Source: Novacetimonas cocois
Lineage (GTDB): Bacteria > Pseudomonadota > Alphaproteobacteria > Acetobacterales > Acetobacteraceae
Reading direction: 5' to 3'
NCBI RefSeq assembly: GCF_003311635.1
Contig: NZ_QEXL01000011.1
Coordinates: 19,973 to 83,972 of the forward strand
DNA: 64,000 nt
A program made the translations under genes and the position numbers. Positions 8,566 through 16,322 of this stretch are shown piece after piece; within the stretch, counting starts at the first letter, position 1; every line of letters starts with the position of its first letter. The notes below the pieces were generated by a model that had not been told where the DNA came from, did not search any database, and saw only the letters and a list, made by a program, of their open reading frames with translations.

Positions 8566-8719
8566 GCAGTCTCCCCCTGTGGTTCCATGGCCCCATAGCG
8601 TGTCCCGTATATCTGTCCGTCATGCGACTGGGGCGGGAAATACCGGGAACCGCGTATGTTCCGGGTGAGAGTCCGGGTGCATGTCCGCAACGTGGATGCG
8701 GATCACCAATAGTGCCCGC

Positions 8720-9133
8720 TCACCCGCCAGCCTGAACGCAGGAGACCGGACAATCGGCGGCAGGCTCGTCCAGATCCGCAGGGGCTTCAGGATCCCGCCT
8801 GAACCCGGTATTCTCGTCCCCCCATTTCTTGAGGGCCATGATGACCGGCTCCAGGGTCCGTCCCCGCGGCGTCAGGCTGTATTCCACCTTCGGGGGCACC
8901 TCGGCGTAGACCGTCCGCTGGACAAACCCGTCCTGCTCCAGTTCGCGGAGCTGCGCCGTCAGCATGCGCTGGGTGATATTGGGCAGGCGCCTGCGGATTT
9001 CGTTAAAGCGCAGGGTTCCCTCAAGCAGGTGGTAGAGGATGACCCCTTTCCATTTCCCGTCGATCAGCTGAAGCGTCGCTTCAACGGCACAGCCGGGACT
9101 GCAATCAAGTGATTTATGCCGGATACGGGCCAT
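8720..9133 (-). CDS. HxlR-family winged-helix transcriptional regulator
   Basis: The protein from the ATG at 9133 is 137 residues, normal for HxlR. Typical parts are CSPGCAVEATLQLIDGKWKGVILYHL (with conserved cysteines), LRFNEIRRRLPNITQRMLTAQLRELE (recognition region) and VEYSLTPRGRTLEPVI. A longer frame to 9235 would add residues unlike the family and run through the promoter region. It is divergent from the alcohol dehydrogenase at 9234, the usual arrangement in which HxlR proteins sense thiol-reactive or quinone/aldehyde stress and control the neighbouring oxidoreductase. That control is inferred from context. Confidence 0.9.
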   Translation of the reverse strand: MARIRHKSLDCSPGCAVEATLQLIDGKWKGVILYHLLEGTLRFNEIRRRLPNITQRMLTAQLRELEQDGFVQRTVYAEVPPKVEYSLTPRGRTLEPVIMALKKWGDENTGFRRDPEAPADLDEPAADCPVSCVQAGG

Positions 9134-9137
9134 GACG

Positions 9138-9153
9138 GTATCATTTCCGATAC
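9138..9153. promoter_or_regulatory. Candidate HxlR operator
   Basis: A 16-base dyad, GTATC-ATTTCC-GATAC, lies between the HxlR gene and the dehydrogenase, 4 bases beyond the regulator start codon. It sits in a roughly 100-bp divergent promoter region. Symmetry and position fit an operator that autoregulates the regulator and controls the dehydrogenase/cupin pair. Confidence 0.5.
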
Positions 9154-9233
9154 TATGGGCGTTAAAAGTGCGTTCTTGTCCGAACCCAGCATAATGCTCA
9201 CTGTTCTCCTTCATCAACACAGGAGCAGACATC

Positions 9234-10253
9234 ATGCGTGCCGTCGGTTACCAGACGCCTCTCCCGATCGACAATCCCGCATCCCTTCAGGACATCGATC
9301 TGCCGAAGCCGGTCCCTTCAGGGCGGGATCTCCTGGTGGAAATCAGGGCTGTGTCGGTCAATCCGGTCGATACAAAAGTCCGTCGCAGCGCCACGCCGGA
9401 TGCGGGTCAATGGCGGGTTCTGGGTTGGGACGCCGCCGGGATCGTTGTCGGCACCGGGCCTGAAGTCACGGATTTTGCCATCGGGGATGAGGTTTTCTAC
9501 GCAGGCGCGCTCGATCGCCCGGGAACCGATGCCGAATTCCACCTGGTCGACGAGCGGATTGTCGGCCGTAAGCCCCGTTCCCTGAACTGGGCTGAAGCCG
9601 CGGCCCTGCCGCTGACAGCGATCACCGCCTGGGAGATGCTGTTCGATCGCCTGGACATCCGTCGGCCAGTCCCCGGCGTGAAGCCGGCCGTGCTGATTAT
9701 CGGGGGTGCGGGCGGGGTCAGCTCCATCGCCATCCAGCTGGCCCGGGTCCTGACCGATGTCACGGTCATCGCCACCGCCTCCCGGCCAGAAACGCGCGAG
9801 TGGGTAAAATCCCTCGGGGCACATCACGTGGTGGATCACAGCAGGCCTCTTGCCGCGCAGGTCGCCGCCCTTCCGACCGGCGCGCCCGGCTTCGTCTTTT
9901 CCACGACGCAGACGGACCGGCATATGCCAGAGATTGTTGCGCTGATCGCGCCCCAGGGGCATTTCGGCCTGATTGATGACCCGGCCGCGCTCGACGCCCT
10001 GCCGCTGAAGAAAAAAAGCCTGTCGCTGCACTGGGAGCTGATGTTCACCCGCCCGCTGTTCGGCACAGCCGATATGGGCAGGCAGGGCAAGATTCTCAAC
10101 GACGTCTCACGCCTCGTGGATGACGGGCGTATCCGCACCACGCTTGGCAGGAACCTCGGCCTGATCAAGGCGGCGAACCTGCGGCAGGCCCATGCCCTGA
10201 TCGAGAGCGGTCAGGCAAAGGGCAAGATCGTGCTCGAAGGTTTTCCTGGCTGA
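9234..10253 (+). CDS. Zinc-type alcohol dehydrogenase-like / quinone oxidoreductase (MDR family)
   Basis: The 339-residue protein has the medium-chain dehydrogenase fold: an N-terminal GroES-like domain (VSVNPVDTKVRR, VLGWDAAGIVVGTG), ALPLTAITAWEMLFDRL, and a nucleotide-binding Rossmann motif IIGGAGGVSSIAIQLAR followed by VIATASRPETREWVKSLGAHHVVDHS. It lacks the structural zinc cysteines, so it is closer to NADPH quinone oxidoreductases. The likely reaction is NAD(P)H-dependent reduction of quinones or reactive carbonyls in the cytoplasm. An AGGAGCAGACATC ribosome binding segment precedes ATG 9234. The HxlR gene upstream is its likely regulator. Confidence 0.9.
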   Translation: MRAVGYQTPLPIDNPASLQDIDLPKPVPSGRDLLVEIRAVSVNPVDTKVRRSATPDAGQWRVLGWDAAGIVVGTGPEVTDFAIGDEVFYAGALDRPGTDAEFHLVDERIVGRKPRSLNWAEAAALPLTAITAWEMLFDRLDIRRPVPGVKPAVLIIGGAGGVSSIAIQLARVLTDVTVIATASRPETREWVKSLGAHHVVDHSRPLAAQVAALPTGAPGFVFSTTQTDRHMPEIVALIAPQGHFGLIDDPAALDALPLKKKSLSLHWELMFTRPLFGTADMGRQGKILNDVSRLVDDGRIRTTLGRNLGLIKAANLRQAHALIESGQAKGKIVLEGFPG

Positions 10254-10318
10254 AATGGAGAAGACCATGAAAGCGCTCGACGAGACATGGTGTGGAACAT
10301 GGGCGGAGAACAGGCCTC

Positions 10319-10753
10319 ATGACTGATGAAAAGCACCTGATGACCCTGAACCGTACCGGTGGGCGGTTCGATCTCAACAGGATTGCGGCAGCGTTCCCGA
10401 AAACCGCGGATACGATGCTGCTGGATACCTATCTGACCGACAGGCCGGAAGCCAGCATCAGGGTGTTCCGGATCTATCGGGACGTGCCGCCGCATTATCA
10501 TACCCAGTGTGATGAAGTCCTCCATGTGCTTTCCGGAGAAGGGACATTCTGGATTGATGATCCGGCTGAAGAAGCACCGTTTGTCCCCGGGCACCTGCTG
10601 GTCTTTCCGCGGCGTGCGGTGCATGCGGTGCCGCGTATCCTGCGTGATCCTGTCATTTTTCTTGCCATCGACACACCGCGCCGGGCACCGGATGACGTGG
10701 TGTTCGTCAATCCTGCCGAAGGCACGCCTTCCGGCTTCATCAAGAGTATCTGA
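10319..10753 (+). CDS. Cupin-domain protein
   Basis: The 144-residue protein has a single cupin barrel: PPHYHTQCDEVLHVLSGEGTFW (metal-binding histidines and glutamate), then PGHLLVFPRRAVHAV with the second-motif histidine. Function within cupins cannot be told from sequence; small-molecule binding or an isomerase/dioxygenase activity are possible. The start is uncertain. ATG 10319 overlaps a short frame 10267-10326 (MKALDETWCGTWAENRPHD) that has its own GGAGAAG ribosome binding site and may be a leader peptide or a gene remnant. It lies 65 bases after the dehydrogenase on the same strand, so it is probably co-transcribed with it under HxlR control. Confidence 0.85.
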   Translation: MTDEKHLMTLNRTGGRFDLNRIAAAFPKTADTMLLDTYLTDRPEASIRVFRIYRDVPPHYHTQCDEVLHVLSGEGTFWIDDPAEEAPFVPGHLLVFPRRAVHAVPRILRDPVIFLAIDTPRRAPDDVVFVNPAEGTPSGFIKSI

Positions 10754-11276
10754 AGTCATGTCGCGGGTCACAGATGAACTGGATCTGTGTCCCTGCAGCG
10801 CATGCCCGCAAAACGCGGCGTAAGTCCTGGGCGTCTGGAGACGGTTCCCTTTCCTGAAAGGCCCGGTTCGGGAAACATCTCTGTTCAGCAGGAAAAAAAG
10901 AAAATCAGGGGCGGCCCCTTCGGGGTTCTCTCACTCTGGTTCGCTAAGCGGCTGCGCCGCTAACCTCACTGGAGCCCCCTGCGGGGTCTCCACGCTTTCG
11001 CGCAACGGTTCGACCGCTCGCCCGGGGGTTCTTCAGGATGAATACTTATGAGATGCTTGATAATACTGTGATTAATAAAATGGGCATAAGGAAATAAAGG
11101 GAACAAAAACAGTAGTAAACTAATGTTTACTTTTAATATATTGTCTTTTTTATTGTATTTATATTCTGTCTGTACTATTCTTTATTTGTGGAGAGGGAAA
11201 TGGTTCCCGCCACAGACGCCCCGCCCGGTGCTCCAACACCGGACAGGGCTGACGCCAGACAGAAAGGCCTAGTTTC
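10754..11276. other. Spacer with a cluster of hairpins then an AT-rich promoter-like region
   Basis: The left half (about 10911-11030) holds consecutive short hairpins: CCCC-TTC-GGGG, AGCGGC-TGC-GCCGCT, CCCC-CTGC-GGGG and CGGT-TCG-ACCG. These are followed by an AT-rich stretch (11040-11195) with many TAATA/TTTATT runs that could hold a promoter. Further hairpins (GGGAA-ATGG-TTCCC; CCGGTG-CTCCAA-CACCGG) lie in the leader just before the 11277 gene. No coding sequence is recognised. Confidence 0.5.
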
Positions 11277-11957
11277 ATGTCCAACGCTACCAACACAATG
11301 ACCGCCGCCCTCGCTTCCGCGCAAGAGAAGAAAGCCGCCAGCAAGGCAAAAGCGGGCCAGAAGGCCCCCGCCGCCCGCCGTTTCGAGGAAGCGGCCCGGC
11401 GCGCGCCTGTCATCACCATAGAGGCCGCCGAAGCCCTGATCCCCGTTCCCGACCAGATCACCAAGATCGTTTCCCATTTCGGCCTTGAGGACTTCGACGC
11501 CGACGCCCTCGCGGAAACGGCCCGGCAGGCTTTCACCGTCATCGCCCGCAGCCTCTCGCCCGTGCTGGTCGTGACCACATGGAACGGCGAGCAGAACGAC
11601 AAGGGGCTGGAAATGCACCTCCAGCGCATGGCTGGTGCCGCTGTCGCGTCCGCGTTCGGGGCCGCCCAGTTCTATGACGCCAAGCGCGCGCAGGCCCGCG
11701 AACTGTCCTCACAGTTCAACGAGTATCGCGAAGAGGACCGGATGGGCGTCGACGGGCTGGAAAACAGGGCGGCCAACGCCCGCCGCTTCGCAGCCGAGCA
11801 GGGGATCAAGGCCGCCGCTCTGGTCGCGTCCGCCCGCGGGGCCCTTGCCGCCTACGAGGACATGATCGGCACCCCGTGGAAGCCCTACACGGCCAGCAAC
11901 GCCCGCACCATCGACCAGCGGGCCGCAGCCGCCGAGATGGACGCCCTCGGCTTCTGA
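11277..11957 (+). CDS. Hypothetical alanine-rich protein (226 aa)
   Basis: Not recognised. The N-terminal 35 residues are lysine/alanine-rich and probably disordered. The rest is mostly helical, with VITIEAAEALIPVPDQI, then FTVIARSLSPVLVVTTWNGEQNDKGLEMHLQRM cut by short loops, and a glutamine/arginine-rich C-terminal helix. There is no signal peptide or membrane segment. The ATG at 11277 lies behind AGAAAGG. The long structured leader upstream suggests its expression is controlled post-transcriptionally. It is probably a plasmid backbone gene; the smaller gene at 12028 follows on the same strand. Confidence 0.65.
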   Translation: MSNATNTMTAALASAQEKKAASKAKAGQKAPAARRFEEAARRAPVITIEAAEALIPVPDQITKIVSHFGLEDFDADALAETARQAFTVIARSLSPVLVVTTWNGEQNDKGLEMHLQRMAGAAVASAFGAAQFYDAKRAQARELSSQFNEYREEDRMGVDGLENRAANARRFAAEQGIKAAALVASARGALAAYEDMIGTPWKPYTASNARTIDQRAAAAEMDALGF

Positions 11958-12027
11958 CCGACCCGGCCGGACCCACGGCGGGTCCGGCCACCCACGGCAA
12001 GGTACCTTTCCGCAAGGATCGACCCGC

Positions 12028-12330
12028 ATGAGCGAATATGAATCCATGGCAGACCGCGACGAAGCCCTTGCGCTTTCGCGTGCTGCGCCCCACCACGCCT
12101 GGGTCCTGACGGACCGGGATGTCTGGCATCGCAATCCTTTTTATCACGGCCCGGAAATGCCGCATCCCGAAGATGACGGCGCGCATGACTTTATTGCCGA
12201 CCACGGCATCGACGCATGGCGGGAGGCGACCACGGCCGCAAGGGCCGCAGCCATCGCCGCAGCCGAAGCGAAAGCGCGCGAGATCGCGGACGCCCCCGAC
12301 CCCTGGTGGCCCGACGATCCAACGCCTTGA
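12028..12330 (+). CDS. Hypothetical protein (100 aa)
   Basis: No family recognised. It is acidic and tryptophan/histidine-rich, with a PHPEDDGAHDFIADHG segment, a C-terminal alanine-rich helix (EATTAARAAAIAAAEAKAR) and a DPWWPDDP tail. The ATG at 12028 follows AAGGATCGACCCGC. It lies 70 bases after the 226-residue gene and ends just before a strong hairpin at 12342, so the two probably form one transcription unit. Function unknown. Confidence 0.55.
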   Translation: MSEYESMADRDEALALSRAAPHHAWVLTDRDVWHRNPFYHGPEMPHPEDDGAHDFIADHGIDAWREATTAARAAAIAAAEAKAREIADAPDPWWPDDPTP

Positions 12331-12341
12331 GAGACCACGCC

Positions 12342-12368
12342 GCAGGAGCCCGGAAACCGGGTTCCTGC
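12342..12368 (+). terminator. Strong hairpin, probable terminator
   Basis: GCAGGAGCCCGG and CCGGGTTCCTGC form a 12-bp stem (one G-T pair) around an AAA loop, 12 bases after the stop of the 12028 gene. Only TTCT follows, so termination may be weak or Rho-assisted. Confidence 0.6.
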
Positions 12369-12426
12369 TTCTGGTGTCCGGGGTCGCCATCGTGCTTGCA
12401 AAAAAATGCCCTGAAACCAGCATGTC

Positions 12427-12594
12427 GCCGCGAGGTGCCCGCCTCAAGCCCGCTGCGCGCCGCGCTTCGCGCGGTGAGGACACGCCCCTTTCAGTGAACA
12501 GGGCCGCCCGGATCGCAGGGCGGTGCCCCGCGCTCCGGGCAACCCGGTCCACCTCAGGGGCATGCCCTCAGGCTTGACCCGGGCACCTCGCGGC
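12427..12594. repeat. Inverted-repeat-bounded multi-hairpin element
   Basis: Two 23-base arms (12427-12449 and 12572-12594) match at 21 of 23 positions as reverse complements and share GCCGCGAGGTGCCCG. Inside the loop are further stems: CCGCGC-TTC-GCGCGG, CCGCCC with GGGCGG, and a GGGCATGCCC palindrome. The whole can fold as a closed multi-branched structure. No coding sequence fits the 12331-12682 gap. It may be a non-coding RNA or a small repeat element. Confidence 0.55.
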
Positions 12595-12682
12595 CCTCCC
12601 GGCGGGCAGCGGCCTTCCCTGTTCCGCTCCCGGGAAAAACAATGTCGGTCATGCAGCATGCCGGACTGTGGGGATGACAAAT

Positions 12683-13090
12683 CTACTGTGTCGCCCTGCC
12701 GAACACGAAGCCAAGCTTGCCGTCATTCATGACGTAGGGCGTGCAGGTCATGCCGGGATGGACCGCGTCGTAGGGTTTCAGCCATCTTGTCGAGACCCAG
12801 CCGGGACGCAATGCAAGGGTCATGCTCCGGACGTAGCCGTTCGTGGGCGGTGCGTCCGTGGCGATCGGGAGTACCGCCAGCGCAGGCGCAAGGCTCGGGG
12901 CACCGTCCCGTGGTTCGCTCTGCAGCGGGATCGGATGCCTGAAGTCCATCATGACCCGCTCCGGCGCATCAAGGGCCATGCATCTGTACCCGTCGAGCGC
13001 ACGGACCGGGGTTCTGTGCAGCGCGAAGGCCGGGTGGCTGAGGCTGCAGGTGAGGGCCGCAAGGATCGCGGCCCGGTGGGAAAACCTCAT
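12683..13090 (-). CDS. Secreted hypothetical protein next to the lytic transglycosylase
   Basis: The 135-residue protein begins with a clear signal peptide (MRFSHRAAILAALTCSLSHPAFA). The mature part has two cysteines (GYRCMAL and GMTCTPYVM) that could form a periplasmic disulfide. No family is recognised. The ATG at 13090 has a GAGGAG ribosome binding site 8 bases upstream. It is the last gene of a minus-strand run with the transglycosylase and the TraK/L/M-like genes, so it is probably a periplasmic transfer accessory protein. Confidence 0.65.
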   Translation of the reverse strand: MRFSHRAAILAALTCSLSHPAFALHRTPVRALDGYRCMALDAPERVMMDFRHPIPLQSEPRDGAPSLAPALAVLPIATDAPPTNGYVRSMTLALRPGWVSTRWLKPYDAVHPGMTCTPYVMNDGKLGFVFGRATQ

Positions 13091-13103
13091 GCTGGACTCC
13101 TCG

Positions 13104-13916
13104 TCAGCCGGTCAGGATCGAACTGGACGCGGCACTGCCCATTTTTGCTGCGACCGCCGCGCGCCATTGGCCGACCGTGGTGGTTGAACTGATATTGTTC
13201 CCCGACATTGCCGTGCTCGATATGTAGGACGACATGAGGCTGCTGTCGTCGGCCGTAGCGATTTCAGCGCCAGCGCTCGGGCCAAAGTTATAATAGGCCC
13301 GGGCATCAAGGGCTGTCGGGTTACTGATGCCGCTGTGCTGCAGGCTGGTTGCGGCATCCTTGAGATACTGCGCTGCAGCTACCGCCTGTGTTGCTGGGTC
13401 CTGCTGGCCCGCCGTGCCGCTGGTGATGGATGAGGCCAGCGAGGGGTCTGCGGCCAGTGCCTCTCCAAGGGTCTGGCTGTATGTCCCGTTGCTCATCTGG
13501 AATGCGCCGGTGATCGTACTGCCGTTTCCGGCCGTGTAGAGGTTCTGGCAGCCGGATTCCACCACGCAGGTTGCGGCGAGCGCTGATGGATTGACGCCCA
13601 GCGCCTCGGCGTTCTGGGCTGCCGCATAGCCCCATGACTGCTGGTATAGGGTCTCGAGCGCATCGCTGTCGGACGTGCCTGCTGTCGTTGTCTGCGTGAC
13701 GGCGCCGCTTCCGCTGGTGGCCTGGGCTGTGCCCGTCGTGTCCGGGGTCCAGCCACCGAGCCCCGGTTCCTGATAGGTTGCGTTGACATGTGTCGGGAGC
13801 CCCCCCGGCACGTTTACGGTCTGTGCGTGCCCGATCGGCGGCGCGACGAGGCCGCACGTTACGAGGACCACGGTCGCTTGCGTCGTGCGGCGGCATGGAA
13901 AGGGGAGCCGGGTCAC
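13104..13916 (-). CDS. Lytic transglycosylase (SLT-like), transfer-associated
   Basis: The 270-residue protein starts with GTG at 13916 behind AGGAGG. An N-terminal hydrophobic signal ends near GHAQT. After a serine/threonine-rich linker comes a transglycosylase-like core: ALGVNPSALAATCVVESGCQN, in which the glutamate of VES is the expected catalytic residue, then GAFQMSNGTYSQTL and ARAYYNFGPSAGAEI. It would cleave peptidoglycan in the periplasm to let the transfer channel assemble. It is the second such enzyme here; a VirB1-like one lies at 30894. The C-terminal 60 residues are serine-rich. Confidence 0.75.
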   Translation of the reverse strand: MTRLPFPCRRTTQATVVLVTCGLVAPPIGHAQTVNVPGGLPTHVNATYQEPGLGGWTPDTTGTAQATSGSGAVTQTTTAGTSDSDALETLYQQSWGYAAAQNAEALGVNPSALAATCVVESGCQNLYTAGNGSTITGAFQMSNGTYSQTLGEALAADPSLASSITSGTAGQQDPATQAVAAAQYLKDAATSLQHSGISNPTALDARAYYNFGPSAGAEIATADDSSLMSSYISSTAMSGNNISSTTTVGQWRAAVAAKMGSAASSSILTG

Positions 13917-14026
13917 CTTGGCCTCCTGTTGCGAGGCGGACAGGATCGGCCGGCATCATGCGACCTGTATCAGTATTTTGTACGGCGTTTCGGTTCCGGC
14001 CCTGAGCGTGTCCGTTATGGGCACGC

Positions 14027-14521
14027 TCAGGGCATCCGTCCGAGCGCAAATCCTGCTATCAGGACGATGGAACTGTAGCCCAGGATGCGAAAGGCCGTCT
14101 GCAGGTTGTACCGTCTGGTCATGGCCGTGGCCTGGCTCTCGATGGCGCCCCTTAATCCTTTCGTCATATCCGCCGTGATCGCGAGGAGTTTCTTCTCGAC
14201 CAGTTTTTCGTTGATGGTGCGCAGCGTGTGCACCGCTTCAATGCCGTCCCTGAGGTGGCTGCGGATGGCGATCGTGTCCTGCGCCAGGGTTTCGCGCTGC
14301 TGTTCGGCCACCAGCCTGCTCTCGGCAATGGAGCGGATGGAGGCGCGCCTGGCTTCAATGCAGAGGGTGCCGATCTGGTCTATCGCGGCGACCAGCGCCG
14401 AAAGCACTTCGACTTCTGGCGCGATCGGACGCTCGACCCACTGGGCGGCGACCCGGCGCAGGTTCTCCATTCGGACCGCGAATTCACGGTCTGCCGCCTC
14501 GATGTTGCCCTGGGCTGCCAT
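14027..14521 (-). CDS. C-tail-anchored helical protein, in TraM-like position
   Basis: The 164-residue protein is almost entirely helical and ends with one membrane segment (FRILGYSSIVLIAGFALG). The body may form a coiled coil (RDGIEAVHTLRTINEKLVEKKLLAI). It is the third gene of a minus-strand trio; its start overlaps the stop of the ATPase gene (TGATG at 14519-14523). The order small protein, P-loop ATPase, small protein next to a likely oriT recalls RP4 traK-traL-traM. Naming by homology is not justified, so no symbol is given. It may tether relaxosome components to the membrane. Confidence 0.6.
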   Translation of the reverse strand: MAAQGNIEAADREFAVRMENLRRVAAQWVERPIAPEVEVLSALVAAIDQIGTLCIEARRASIRSIAESRLVAEQQRETLAQDTIAIRSHLRDGIEAVHTLRTINEKLVEKKLLAITADMTKGLRGAIESQATAMTRRYNLQTAFRILGYSSIVLIAGFALGRMP

Positions 14522-15351
14522 CAGACATTCTCCATAACCACGTCGGGCAGTCCCTTCGGCATCCGGGGCAGATAGTCCGCTCCGAGGTCGCGCAGGAAGA
14601 GGGGCACGTCCCGCTTGAGCCAGCGATTGACCCGCAGCCTGTCGAAGACCGAGCTTTTCGGCTGTCCGGGAACCGGCTTGTTTGCAGCAAAATCCATGAA
14701 CGACTGCCCACGATCCGCGATTTTCTTCAGCCCGTTGATCGCGGGGAACACACCGTGCGCGGCTCCCCGGTCCAGAGCGTTGAGCACCGCTTCGTTTTCG
14801 AGGATCTGGCTTACCGCCTGCGGTGTGTCGATACCGACGGGAAGCAGGCCTTCATTTATGACAATAGCCGTGCGGGGCGGCAGGAAGCCATGCTGCTCCT
14901 GAAGGTCCTGCAGATAGTCGATGTCCGCATTCTCCATGCCGATCATGAAGATCGTCACAAGCGAGATCCCGAGTTCGTTTAGCGCCGCGACAAGGGGAGA
15001 TGAGCGGATCAGTTCGTGCATCGCGGTCCATCCTCCCCCGATGTCGAGAATCGCATCATGGCGGGATTCAACCAGCTTCTCGATCTGCCCTTCCAGCCAG
15101 GCAGCCTGCCCGGTCGGGGACATGCTGTCCGCTTCCAGAACCTGCGGACCAAGCGATGAAAGCGTATGCGAGCGGTTCATGGAATCCGTGTTCCAGATCT
15201 CCGGTCTTCCTCCCTGCTGGGCCGTGATCTCGGCCAGTGATTTGAGGAATGTCGTCTTTCCCACCCGCTGGCGCCCGATGGCTACGAGCAGGGTTGGGCG
15301 TGTCACCAGCACCGTTGGTTCTGCGGCGTCTGTGATCGTGGCGGATGCCAT
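14521..15351 (-). CDS. ParA/TraL-like P-loop ATPase beside oriT candidate
   Basis: The 276-residue protein has an N-terminal Walker A (VAIGRQRVGKTTFLKSLAE) like that of TraL/MinD-type ATPases, and a Walker B-like DAILDIGGGW near residue 100. It lacks the lysine signature typical of true ParA (KGGxGKT), and no ParB gene is adjacent, so partitioning is less likely than a transfer accessory role. It sits between the TraK-like gene (4 bases upstream) and the membrane-anchored gene it overlaps. RP4 TraL has the same position and type. Role inferred from context. Confidence 0.7.
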   Translation of the reverse strand: MASATITDAAEPTVLVTRPTLLVAIGRQRVGKTTFLKSLAEITAQQGGRPEIWNTDSMNRSHTLSSLGPQVLEADSMSPTGQAAWLEGQIEKLVESRHDAILDIGGGWTAMHELIRSSPLVAALNELGISLVTIFMIGMENADIDYLQDLQEQHGFLPPRTAIVINEGLLPVGIDTPQAVSQILENEAVLNALDRGAAHGVFPAINGLKKIADRGQSFMDFAANKPVPGQPKSSVFDRLRVNRWLKRDVPLFLRDLGADYLPRMPKGLPDVVMENV

Positions 15352-15354
15352 GCC

Positions 15355-15930
15355 TTACTCCCGATGAAAACCGGGCTCCTTTCGCTTCAGCCGCGCAAGA
15401 AGATCCCGCTTGATGGCCTCGGCCCGGGCGCGACCAATGGGAAAGTTCTTCTCCCCGGTTGTCTCGCTGCCCGAGCATGCTGGCACTGTCGCGGGCAATG
15501 ATGCGACCTGCGCGTTTTTTTCGGCGGGCACTATTTGTGTGGGAACGCCAGTTCCATCGGGCGCGCGGCTTACGCGACCGTCATCGACAACAGCGGGCGT
15601 CCAACCGCGAGGGAAGCGGCTGGGTTGCATGGTGCTTTCGGTGTCAGGAGATTGAGGAACCTGTTCAGCTTCCGGGTGCATGCGGCGGGTGTTGGCCATA
15701 CGGCGCCAATAGCGTTCCATACGCTTCATCGCTTCCTTTTCGTCCGGAAGGTCAAGGCCATCTGCTCGGGCTGCCGCAACATAGGGAGCCCAGGAATCCC
15801 CTTTTGATCGCAGTGCGCTTATGTCCTCGCAGTTGGTGAGCAGCCACCGATAGAGAGGTGTCGCACTGTCTCGGGCCCTATGGTTCTCGATGAGTGATTT
15901 CAGCCGTTCCTTGCCGAACCTGCTTGTCAT
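15355..15930 (-). CDS. Putative oriT-binding protein in TraK position
   Basis: The 191-residue protein has a basic N-terminal half (RFGKERLKSLIENHRAR, then a YVAAARADGLDLP to RMERYWRRMANTRR region) that resembles the small helical DNA-binding fold of TraK-like proteins. It is followed by a disordered linker and a basic C-terminus (AEAIKRDLLARLKRKEPG). It is the first gene of the minus-strand trio, and its start faces the 390-bp non-coding region with phased ACCC boxes. By analogy with RP4 TraK it would bind and wrap that region. DNA binding is inference from charge, position and the boxes. Confidence 0.5.
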   Translation of the reverse strand: MTSRFGKERLKSLIENHRARDSATPLYRWLLTNCEDISALRSKGDSWAPYVAAARADGLDLPDEKEAMKRMERYWRRMANTRRMHPEAEQVPQSPDTESTMQPSRFPRGWTPAVVDDGRVSRAPDGTGVPTQIVPAEKNAQVASLPATVPACSGSETTGEKNFPIGRARAEAIKRDLLARLKRKEPGFHRE

Positions 15931-16322
15931 GATTCATCCCCTCCTGCATCCTCGATCGAATGCAATACGGCCAGATCATACCTGGGTCGCAGCCTCGTCA
16001 GCATGCAGATTCTCACATGTAATCTGCGTGCGCATACTCATGAGCGACCCATATACCTACCCTTGACGCACGGACGGAACGACTGTTTCACGACCCTACG
16101 ACGACCCATCGACATACCCGAGGCCGACATTGCGCCTACCCATAAATAGCGGGTCCTCATACACCATTGCACCGTTGGTGCGGGCGGCTTCGCCGCCAGG
16201 AGCGGGGGAGTTGGAAAGGGTATAAGCAATGCTTAGACCCTTCCGGATGCCGCTGAGCTCATTTTAACAAGAGGTCGCATGTTCCCCGCGCACAATCTCC
16301 TTAGGAAAAGGGGAGATATGAG
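15931..16322. other. oriT: Candidate origin of transfer (oriT) region
   Basis: This 392-bp non-coding gap lies between the divergent TraK-like and BRO genes, close to the MOB-F relaxase. It contains six ACCC boxes in helical phase (16047-16141) and three adjacent hairpins: GCACC-GTT-GGTGC (16169-16181), GGCGGC-TTC-GCCGCC (16183-16197) and GGGT-a-TAAGC-AAT-GCTTA-g-ACCC (16218-16240). Clustered inverted repeats beside phased protein-binding boxes are typical of oriT. The nick site itself cannot be assigned, and no known nic consensus is clearly present. Confidence 0.55.
16047..16141. repeat. Six helically phased ACCC boxes
   Basis: ACCC occurs at 16047, 16059, 16093, 16104, 16116 and 16138, mostly as CGACCC or CTACCC. 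The spacings are 12, 34, 11, 12 and 22 bases, all close to multiples of one helical turn (about 11.4). Boxes therefore face the same side of the helix, as expected for a protein that binds cooperatively or bends DNA. Confidence 0.6.

Noticed and set aside
14521..15351. ParA-type partition ATPase
   Set aside because: Walker A is GRQRVGKTTF, not the KGGxGKT form, there is no ParB gene or centromere-like repeat nearby, and the neighbours point to an oriT accessory role.
16047..16141. CRISPR array or plasmid replication iterons
   Set aside because: The repeated unit is only about 6 bases, spacers are irregular in content, and no rep gene is adjacent; phased binding boxes at oriT fit better.
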